A stretch of DNA of 7,560 bases from an uncultured Collinsella sp. (GTDB taxonomy: Bacteria > Actinomycetota > Coriobacteriia > Coriobacteriales > Coriobacteriaceae), in NCBI GenBank assembly GCA_900553165.1, contig USCN01000065.1, forward strand, positions 1-7,560. Reading direction: 5' to 3'. The notes beneath the pieces are model-generated. The model saw nothing but the letters and a program-made list of their open reading frames with translations, did no database searches and was not told where the DNA came from. Made by a program: the position numbers and the translations under genes. This document shows positions 1-4,341 of this stretch, one piece after another (position 1 is the first letter of the stretch; each line of letters begins with the position of its first letter).

Positions 1-892
1 TGATCCGCTTTAAGAGCTCATCCGGGATCTTCTCATCGGAGAGGTCCGGGAGACCTTTTGTGAGGCGCGGAAGAATCGTCTTTTTTAATACCTCCGGCTG
101 CTCGTGGATCTCCTTGAGCATAAAGTCGGGATAACCGCCCTTTTCTGCCATGTCCAGGTCCCAGTCGATGTGGGTGACCTTGGGCTCGATAACGTTGCCG
201 GCCTCGTCGGTGTACTCGACGCCTGCGGGCGTAAGCTTGGCAAACTGACCGTCCTCGAGCACCACGACATCGCGGGTGGCGTCGATGAGCGCGATGACGT
301 CGGAGGCGACATAGGCGCCGGTCTCGCCCGCGCCGACCACGATCGGGGAATCCTTGCGGGCCACGGCGATCACGCCGGGCTCGTCAGCGCACACGACGGC
401 CAGACCATAGGCACCGACCACGTGGGCGCAAGCCTCGCGCACGGAGGCCATCAGGTCGTGCGTCTCGGCATAAGCCTCTTCGATCAGATGCGCGAAGACC
501 TCGGTATCGGTCTCGCTCTTAAAGTGGTGGCCGCGGCCCTCCAGCTCTTCGCGCAGCTCGGCGAAGTTCTCGATGATGCCGTTGTGGACGATGGCGATAC
601 GACCGTCGCAGCTGGTGTGGGGGTGAGCGTTAACGACGGAGGGCTTGCCGTGGGTGGCCCAACGGGTGTGGCCGATACCGCAGGTAGCGTCGCTGTCGAT
701 GTTGGAAAGCTCGCTCTCCAAGCCCGCGACCTTGCCCACGCGGCGGATAACGTCGAGGTGCGCCGCGGCGCCCTCGCCCACCTCGAGCGCGACGCCCGAG
801 GAGTCATAGCCGCGATACTCCATACGCTTGAGGCCTGTGACCAGGATGTTCTTTGCAATATCAGAGCCGGTGTAGCCGACAATTCCGCACAT
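1..892 (-). CDS. glmS: Glutamine--fructose-6-phosphate aminotransferase (isomerizing), N-terminal part, cut by window edge
   Basis: GlmS converts fructose-6-phosphate and glutamine to glucosamine-6-phosphate, the first step toward UDP-GlcNAc for peptidoglycan; it is cytoplasmic. 297 codons are visible, about half of a family protein of roughly 600 residues. The protein starts MCGIVGYTG, so removal of Met exposes the nucleophile Cys2 of the class II glutamine amidotransferase domain; this fixes the start. Further family motifs are EYRGYDSSG (25-33), GHTRWATHG (74-82, glutamine-binding Arg), HNGIIEN (103-109, oxyanion Asn/Gly) and SETDTE (126-131). The linker to the isomerase half is seen as KEIHEQP (260-266). 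The SIS isomerase domains lie beyond the left edge. GAAGGGA at 901-907 lies 8 nt before the ATG. The gene is divergent from the lacI-family gene. No defects are seen in the visible part. Confidence 0.97.
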   Translation of the reverse strand, partial: MCGIVGYTGSDIAKNILVTGLKRMEYRGYDSSGVALEVGEGAAAHLDVIRRVGKVAGLESELSNIDSDATCGIGHTRWATHGKPSVVNAHPHTSCDGRIAIVHNGIIENFAELREELEGRGHHFKSETDTEVFAHLIEEAYAETHDLMASVREACAHVVGAYGLAVVCADEPGVIAVARKDSPIVVGAGETGAYVASDVIALIDATRDVVVLEDGQFAKLTPAGVEYTDEAGNVIEPKVTHIDWDLDMAEKGGYPDFMLKEIHEQPEVLKKTILPRLTKGLPDLSDEKIPDELLKRI

Positions 893-966
893 AGGATAAA
901 TCCCTTCGTCCGCTTGACTGCAAAACGTCCACGCACAGGGGGCGCTGAGACGCATAACGTTCGAGT

Positions 967-972
967 ATTGTA
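967..972 (-). promoter_or_regulatory. Candidate -10 of the glmS promoter
   Basis: The minus strand reads TACAAT, one mismatch from TATAAT, about 75 nt before the glmS ATG. It would give a transcript start near 960 and a leader of about 68 nt. No good -35 hexamer is found 16-18 nt upstream, so an activator or non-consensus recognition may be involved. The -10 lies inside a small inverted repeat, GAGTA-TTG-TACTC (963-975). Confidence 0.35.
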
Positions 973-993
973 CTCACGCAAGCGCAAGCTGAT

Positions 994-1027
994 ATACCAG
1001 AAGTGGTATCTCAACTTAGATACCACT
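994..1027. promoter_or_regulatory. Overlapping inverted repeats, GntR-type operator candidate upstream of glmS
   Basis: A perfect 10-bp inverted repeat, AGTGGTATCT (1002-1011) and AGATACCACT (1018-1027), has a 6-nt spacer. A third half-site, ATACCA (994-999), faces TGGTAT (1004-1009) across 4 nt, so the middle half-site can pair with either neighbour. The TGGTAT/ATACCA core resembles known operators of GntR/HutC-family amino-sugar regulators (DasR, NagR/YvoA). The site sits just upstream of the candidate glmS -10. Control of glmS by such a regulator is inference; no such regulator is encoded here. Confidence 0.45.
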
Positions 1028-1039
1028 CGATGCACACAT

Positions 1040-1086
1040 GCCCAAACCACCACGATGGGGACAGGCACCTTTGTGGTGGTTTGGGC
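1040..1086 (+). repeat. GGGACAGG-loop hairpin, copy A (14-bp stem)
   Basis: Arms 1040-1053 and 1073-1086 are a perfect 14-bp inverted repeat (GCCCAAACCACCAC and its complement). They enclose a 19-nt loop (1054-1072) reading GATG-GGGACAGG-CACCTTT. No T-tract follows, and the element lies upstream of both neighbouring promoters, so it does not look like a terminator for either gene. The loop length and the place of GGGACAGG in the loop match the hairpins at 1107-1143 and 4137-4173, although the stem is unrelated. It is best described as a REP/MITE-like dispersed hairpin. Confidence 0.75.
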
Positions 1087-1145
1087 TCCAGCGTTTGCCC
1101 AGATAAAACCTACCAAAATAAACCTGTCCCTAATTGGCAGGTTTT
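1082..1145 (-). repeat. GGGACAGG-loop hairpin, copy B1 (53-nt repeat unit plus second hairpin)
   Basis: On the minus strand the arms AACCTGCCA (1135-1143) and TGGTAGGTT (1107-1115) pair with one G-U wobble, extended by two A-T pairs (1105-1106 with 1144-1145). The 19-nt loop (1116-1134) contains GGGACAGG at loop positions 5-12. A linker and then a second small hairpin follow: TGGGC (1097-1101), loop AAACGCTGGA, GCCCA (1082-1086). Its last arm overlaps copy A. Bases 1091-1143 match 4137-4189 in inverted orientation at 49 of 53 positions. The outer end touches the TTGACA of the LacI-gene promoter. Confidence 0.75.
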
Positions 1146-1174
1146 GACACCCTAGGGGCGGGCGATGCTACAAT
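1144..1174 (+). promoter_or_regulatory. Promoter of the LacI-family gene
   Basis: A consensus -35 TTGACA (1144-1149) and -10 TACAAT (1169-1174) are separated by 19 nt, slightly long. The -10 is preceded by TGC, an extended -10 that can offset the spacing. Transcription would begin near 1181, about 29 nt before the chosen start codon. The first two bases of the -35 are also the outermost paired bases of repeat copy B1. Confidence 0.65.
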
Positions 1175-1185
1175 CTGGCTTGTAC

Positions 1186-1199
1186 TTGAAACGCATCAA
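1186..1199. promoter_or_regulatory. LacI-type operator candidate (autoregulation)
   Basis: TTGAAACGCATCAA is an imperfect palindrome with a central CG; 10 of 14 positions are symmetric. LacI-family operators are typically of the form TGAAACG-CGTTTCA. It lies just after the predicted transcription start and up to the AAAGGGG ribosome binding site, a suitable place for self-repression. The left half is a close match and the right half is degenerate. Confidence 0.4.
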
Positions 1200-1209
1200 A
1201 GGGGCCGCT

Positions 1210-2322
1210 ATGGCAAAGGTAAAAATCAGCGACGTCGCGCGCGAGGCCGGGGTTTCGTTGGGCACGGTTTCCAACGCGCTCAACCACCCCGAAAAGCTGC
1301 GTCCCGAGACCCTCAAGCTCATTAACGAAACCATCAATCGACTGGGCTACCTGCCCAACCAAAGCGCTCGTCAGCTCGCGGGCGGCGCCACCAAGTCCTT
1401 TGGCCTGGTGCTCCCCCGTCTCGACCACGGCTTTTCACTCCAAATCGCCAGCGGCGCCCACAACGAGGCCCGCAAGCACGGCTACGACCTGCTCATCGCC
1501 AACGCCGATAACGACGATATTCTCGAGGACCATTACCTGCGCTACTTTATGGGCACCCAGATGTCCGGCGTCATGGTTCAGCCCATGGCATCCCCCGACT
1601 GGCACCCCGCCCTGACCAAGATGCCCGTGCCGATCGTCCATCTGGACATCCATTGCTCCGAGCCCGGCTACTACGTGGCCGCCGACAACGAGGCACAAGG
1701 CCGCATCATCGCCGAGCTCGCCATCGCCCGCGGCGCGCACCATATTGTCGTCGTCGGCCGAGCAGCATTTATGCAACTCACCCTGCGCGTCCTTGGCATT
1801 CATAAGGCGCTCGCCCTACATCCCGATATCAAGATCGAAGTCATCGACGCCGGCGAATGGAATACCGCCGCCGACGGCTACGGCATCGGCACCCAAATCG
1901 CCGCGCGCCCCGCCGACGAACGCCCCGATTTTGTCGTCGGCCTGACCGACGTGCTGGCCTCGGGCGTCATCTCGGCGCTGGTCGACAAAGGCATCGCCGT
2001 CCCCGGGCAAGTACGCGTAGCAGGTTGCGATGGCAACCCGCTCGCTTGGAGCGGATCGGTCCCGCTCACTACGGTAGCGCCCCCGGGCTACGAGATTGGC
2101 CGCAAGGGCGTTCAATTGCTCATGGAGCAAATCGAGAACAAGGCCCCAGCAAAGACCAAGCATATCCGCGTCGGCTCTACAGCGCGCACCGTCACCGCAG
2201 TCACCGCCGCCGAGGACATCAACCGCCAAGAACTGGTACGTCCGTTCCTGCTGGAACGCGCCAGCACCCAGGCAAGCAGCCAGACCGACGCCACGGCCAT
2301 CAACCTCGGTGCGTATCTATAG
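1210..2322 (+). CDS. LacI-family transcriptional regulator
   Basis: A 370-residue LacI/GalR-type repressor. The N-terminal helix-turn-helix is at about residues 5-25 (KISDVAREAGVSLGTVSNALN). The hinge helix (NQSARQLAGGATK, about 50-62) normally inserts in the minor groove at a central CG step. A periplasmic-binding-protein-like effector domain spans about 64-345, ending in the family-type RPFLLERAST. A polar tail of about 17 residues follows. The effector cannot be named from sequence, and no sugar transport or catabolic genes adjoin it, so it may act elsewhere. The start at 1210 is chosen over an in-frame ATG at 1165 because the promoter -10 lies downstream of 1165, AAAGGGG is 5 nt before 1210, and MAKVKISDVA is the usual family N-terminus. 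A candidate self-operator lies in its leader. It converges on the HAD gene across a shared terminator. Confidence 0.93.
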   Translation: MAKVKISDVAREAGVSLGTVSNALNHPEKLRPETLKLINETINRLGYLPNQSARQLAGGATKSFGLVLPRLDHGFSLQIASGAHNEARKHGYDLLIANADNDDILEDHYLRYFMGTQMSGVMVQPMASPDWHPALTKMPVPIVHLDIHCSEPGYYVAADNEAQGRIIAELAIARGAHHIVVVGRAAFMQLTLRVLGIHKALALHPDIKIEVIDAGEWNTAADGYGIGTQIAARPADERPDFVVGLTDVLASGVISALVDKGIAVPGQVRVAGCDGNPLAWSGSVPLTTVAPPGYEIGRKGVQLLMEQIENKAPAKTKHIRVGSTARTVTAVTAAEDINRQELVRPFLLERASTQASSQTDATAINLGAYL

Positions 2323-2355
2323 CACGCCCGCAAGTATGCTAAGTCGCCGCTCAAG

Positions 2356-2389
2356 CAAAAGAGGCCCGACCATTGCCGGACCCCTTTTG
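2356..2389. terminator. Bidirectional terminator between lacI-family and HAD genes
   Basis: Arms at 2356-2368 and 2377-2389 pair at 11 of 13 positions with two internal mismatches and an 8-nt loop. The stem is GC-rich inside, with CAAAAG...CTTTTG outside, so each strand ends in a T-run (CTTTTGTTT on plus, CTCTTTTG on minus). It lies 34 nt after the LacI stop and 47 nt beyond the end of the convergent HAD gene, so it can serve both. Confidence 0.7.
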
Positions 2390-2435
2390 TTTAAGCGCAA
2401 ACGTAAGCAATTGCTCGTTTCAACGCCGCAATTGT

Positions 2436-3086
2436 CTAGCGCACGGCCTTGACCGCCGCCGCCAGATCGAACAACGTATCGAGCACGGCCTCGCAGCCAT
2501 CCACCACGTCCTGCGGCAGCGGCACGATATCGGGGACGGCAAAGACGTGGCAGCCAGCCGTAATGCCCGAGACGCAGCCGTTGCGCGAATCCTCGACCAC
2601 GGCACATTCCTCGGGAGTAAAGCCCGCGCGCTCGCAGGCGAGCAGATACATCTCGGGGTCGGGCTTGCCATGCACGACGTCCTCGCCACACGTTACCGTT
2701 TCAAACTTGTCAAAAAGACCGAATGCTTTAAGGTTGCGCTCGGCCGTAACATGGCGCGATGACGTTGCAAGGCCTACGTGATAGCCCGCAGCCAACAGCT
2801 CGTCTATGCACTCGGCAGCGCCGGCCTTAAGCTCCAGATCGGTCTTGACCATCTCGTCGCGAATCTCCTTGTGGCGGACATAGATCGCCTCGGCGGTCTC
2901 GTGGCTGCCGTAATGCTTATCGAGGATGTTCATGACATCGGGTAGCGTGCGACCGATAAACTGATGGATCAGCGCTTCATCAATCGCGAGCCCCAGCTCA
3001 GCGGCGCCTGCCTTCCAGGCCCTAATCCCCAAACGCTCGGTATCGACCAGCGTTCCATCCATGTCAAAAATAACAGCCTTGATCAT
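2436..3086 (-). CDS. HAD-superfamily hydrolase, subfamily IA (phosphatase / beta-phosphoglucomutase-like)
   Basis: A 216-residue cytoplasmic HAD enzyme. Motif I is DMDGTLVDT (8-16), with nucleophile Asp8 and acid/base Asp10. A helical C1 cap spans about 16-85. Motif II is ATSSR (107-111), motif III is HGKPDP (139-144, Lys141), and motif IV is VEDSRNG (164-170, Glu165/Asp166 for Mg). The overall pattern matches small phosphatases and phosphomutases such as phosphoglycolate phosphatase or beta-phosphoglucomutase; the substrate cannot be decided from sequence. The start at 3086 is chosen because MIKAVIFDMDG is the standard N-terminus and GGGGGA lies 5 nt upstream. An in-frame ATG at 3173 would add residues with no family similarity. 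The gene is divergent from larE and convergent with the LacI-family gene. Confidence 0.92.
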   Translation of the reverse strand: MIKAVIFDMDGTLVDTERLGIRAWKAGAAELGLAIDEALIHQFIGRTLPDVMNILDKHYGSHETAEAIYVRHKEIRDEMVKTDLELKAGAAECIDELLAAGYHVGLATSSRHVTAERNLKAFGLFDKFETVTCGEDVVHGKPDPEMYLLACERAGFTPEECAVVEDSRNGCVSGITAGCHVFAVPDIVPLPQDVVDGCEAVLDTLFDLAAAVKAVR

Positions 3087-3136
3087 ATCGGTCCCCCATC
3101 GACTCTCGCTGTCGCATTGCCGCAACTCTACCGCAT

Positions 3137-3164
3137 TTGACAACTTGTATATAACGTATATACC
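3137..3164 (+). promoter_or_regulatory. Candidate promoter for the larE-like gene
   Basis: TTGACA (3137-3142) and TATACC (3159-3164) are 16 nt apart and would give a leader of about 90 nt. A second possible start uses TATAGT (3220-3225) with a poor TTATGG (3196-3201) 18 nt upstream and would give a leader of about 30 nt. Sequence alone does not decide between them. The HAD promoter on the other strand must overlap this region, but no convincing hexamer pair was found. Confidence 0.35.
3147..3163. promoter_or_regulatory. 17-bp palindrome, operator candidate between HAD and larE-like genes
   Basis: GTATATAACGTATATAC has perfect 7-bp arms around ACG. It lies in the divergent gap, inside the spacer and -10 of the TTGACA promoter, and 61 nt before the HAD start. 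A regulator bound here could affect both genes. The AT-rich arms stand out in a GC-rich genome. The regulator is unknown. Confidence 0.4.
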
Positions 3165-3259
3165 ATATTGCACTTTCGTTACACAGATAGAAGTCTTATG
3201 GCAAGTAACGCATTAGGATTATAGTTTTCAATCGAGTACTCAACGATAAGGATCGTTTC

Positions 3260-4138
3260 ATGATTTTAGACACCACGGCACCCGCAGAGGAGCTTCAAGA
3301 CAAGCTATCGGCGCTCGAACAGCTGCTTTTGGCATACGGGCGCGTGGCTATCGGGTTTTCCGGTGGCGTCGACAGCAGCTTTTTGGCCGCCGTATGCGCC
3401 CGCATCATGCCTACCAATACCCTCCTCGTCCATCTCACCACGCCGCTCATCGGCACGCCCGAGCAGGCTTCGTTTGAGCGGTCCGTTGATGGACAAGCCA
3501 ATGAAGGACCGCATTTTAAACTCCCCGTGCTCAATCTTTCGGTGGATCAGCTGCAGCTCCCCCAGGTAGCCTGCAACGATGCCAATCGCTGCTACCACTG
3601 CAAGCACGCCGGCTTTACCGCCATCGTCAACCACGCCAAGTCGCTCGGCTTTCCCACCGTCATCGATGGCAGCAATGCAAGCGATCGCGGTGACTACCGC
3701 CCCGGCATGCGTGCGGCAAAAGAGCTCGGCGTACGCTCCCCTCTCATGGAGGTCGGCTTTACCAAGGACGAAGAGCGCGAGCTGCTGCGCGCATGGGGCT
3801 ATCCCGTTTGGAACCTGCCGGCGGGAGCATGTCTTGCCACCCGCGTCCCCACGGGCGAGGAGCTTACGCGCGAGAAGGTCGATTTAATCCGCGCCTGCGA
3901 GGATTACCTGCACGATCTTGATCTGGCACAGGTACGCGCGCGCTTGATCGGCGGCTGCATGCATATCGAGGCCGCACCCGCAGATGTCGCCAAGATTGCT
4001 ACCCTCGGTGGCAACGCCGTTGACGCCGAGGGCAAAACCCCGCTGCCCGCCGCCATCGAGTCCGCGCTGCGCGAGCTGGGCTGCGACCATATCTCCCCCG
4101 AGGTCACCCCCTACATTCACGGTGCCATGAATCAGTAA
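3260..4138 (+). CDS. larE: LarE-like ATP-dependent sulfur transferase (nickel-pincer cofactor synthesis)
   Basis: A 292-residue PP-loop ATPase of the LarE family. LarE adenylates and then thiolates the carboxylates of the pyridinium nucleotide precursor of the nickel-pincer cofactor used by lactate racemase and relatives. The PP-loop SGGVDSS is at 34-40. RCYHCK (110-115) gives a CxxC pair, Cys111/Cys114, and AGACLATR (188-195) gives Cys191 at the position of the sulfur-donating cysteine of the single-cysteine enzyme. The three-cysteine set is the pattern described for LarE proteins with a [4Fe-4S] cluster, so this copy may use cluster-bound sulfide rather than sacrifice its own cysteine (inference). 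AAGGA at 3248-3252 is 7 nt before the ATG. No larA, larB or larC is in view. The stop codon overlaps a hairpin repeat, and the last residues (Met-Asn-Gln-stop) are encoded again 108 bp downstream. A generic ExsB/TtuA-like PP-loop protein is the alternative, but less likely. Confidence 0.85.
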   Translation: MILDTTAPAEELQDKLSALEQLLLAYGRVAIGFSGGVDSSFLAAVCARIMPTNTLLVHLTTPLIGTPEQASFERSVDGQANEGPHFKLPVLNLSVDQLQLPQVACNDANRCYHCKHAGFTAIVNHAKSLGFPTVIDGSNASDRGDYRPGMRAAKELGVRSPLMEVGFTKDEERELLRAWGYPVWNLPAGACLATRVPTGEELTREKVDLIRACEDYLHDLDLAQVRARLIGGCMHIEAAPADVAKIATLGGNAVDAEGKTPLPAAIESALRELGCDHISPEVTPYIHGAMNQ

Positions 4139-4245
4139 CCTGCCAATAAGGGACAGGTTTATTTTGGCGGGTTTTATCTGGGGAAACGCAAAATAGCCCC
4201 ACATACACAACCACCGCAGCTCCATATGAGGCAAATGAATCAGTA
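4127..4245. mobile_element. Putative small inserted element flanked by 11-bp direct repeats
   Basis: ATGAATCAGTA occurs at 4127-4137 and again at 4235-4245. The first copy encodes the last three larE codons and the start of its TAA stop; the second reads ATG AAT CAG TAG. The 97 bp between them (4138-4234) begin with the first stem of hairpin copy B2. This fits insertion of a short element with target duplication, after which larE still ends at the same residue. An alternative is a local tandem duplication followed by divergence. Confidence 0.45.
4137..4201 (+). repeat. GGGACAGG-loop hairpin, copy B2 (53-nt repeat unit plus second hairpin)
   Basis: Arms AACCTGCCA (4137-4145) and TGGCGGGTT (4165-4173) pair with one U-G wobble around a 19-nt loop holding GGGACAGG (4150-4157). 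TT and then ATCTGGGG follow. A second hairpin, TGGGG (4179-4183) with CCCCA (4197-4201), has a 13-nt loop starting AAACGC. The first stem starts within the larE stop codon and ends in TTTT, so it could also act as a weak terminator for larE. Confidence 0.75.
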
Positions 4246-4299
4246 GCGTCTATCCCAAATCTTGAGTATTTGTTCGACAGAACGGCCCCTGCCGGCTCC

Positions 4300-4308
4300 T
4301 GCTAGACT
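4300..4308 (+). promoter_or_regulatory. Candidate extended -10 promoter of the nuclease gene
   Basis: TGCTAGACT is a TGn-extended -10, the same form as TGCTACAAT before the LacI-family gene. It lies 33 nt before the start codon. No good -35 is found at 16-18 nt; TTGTTC (4270-4275) is too far upstream. A short inverted repeat, GTTC-GACA-GAAC (4272-4283), lies upstream. Confidence 0.35.
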
Positions 4309-4341
4309 GGTAGATTCCCAACCGTCCATCCAGGAGCCTCC

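Larger units (their letters stand above)
893..1209. other. Divergent intergenic region between glmS and the lacI-family gene
   Basis: This 317-bp gap holds no credible gene. From the glmS side it contains a short leader, a candidate glmS -10, a cluster of GTGGTAT/ATACCAC inverted repeats, two GGGACAGG-loop hairpins in opposite orientation, and the promoter, candidate operator and ribosome binding site of the LacI-family gene. Each is listed separately. Open frames that cross the region are antisense extensions of glmS or start upstream of the mapped promoter and have no family features. Confidence 0.8.

Noticed and set aside
963..975. GAGTA-TTG-TACTC before glmS and GAGTACTC before larE (3234-3241) as a shared operator
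   Set aside because: The two differ in spacer length and promoter position, and short palindromes of this size arise by chance.
104..1147. 347-codon open frame on the plus strand opposite glmS
   Set aside because: It is antisense to glmS and runs through the promoter and repeats; its composition is a shadow of the glmS codons.
1028..1168. CGATGC on both sides of hairpins A/B1 as a target duplication
   Set aside because: Only 6 bp match (1028-1033 and 1163-1168) in GC-rich sequence and they do not abut the repeat ends, so chance is adequate.
893..1209. glmS ribozyme/riboswitch in the glmS leader
   Set aside because: The predicted leader is about 68 nt, too short for the ribozyme, and no ribozyme-like core was recognised. 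The hairpins farther upstream are repeats that recur after larE.
1165..1209. Upstream ATG start for the LacI-family gene
   Set aside because: It lies before the promoter -10 and would add 15 residues ahead of the standard family N-terminus.
2406..2434. Repeated GCAATTG downstream of the LacI/HAD terminator
   Set aside because: Two 7-mers containing a palindromic CAATTG. The structure is weak and lies past the terminator; no function can be supported.
3087..3173. Upstream ATG start for the HAD gene
   Set aside because: The added 29 residues have no family similarity, and the start at 3086 has a good ribosome binding site.
4272..4283. GTTC-GACA-GAAC as an SOS/LexA box before the nuclease
   Set aside because: The half-sites are in the wrong order relative to the CGAAC-N4-GTTCG type box, and the arms are only 4 bp.
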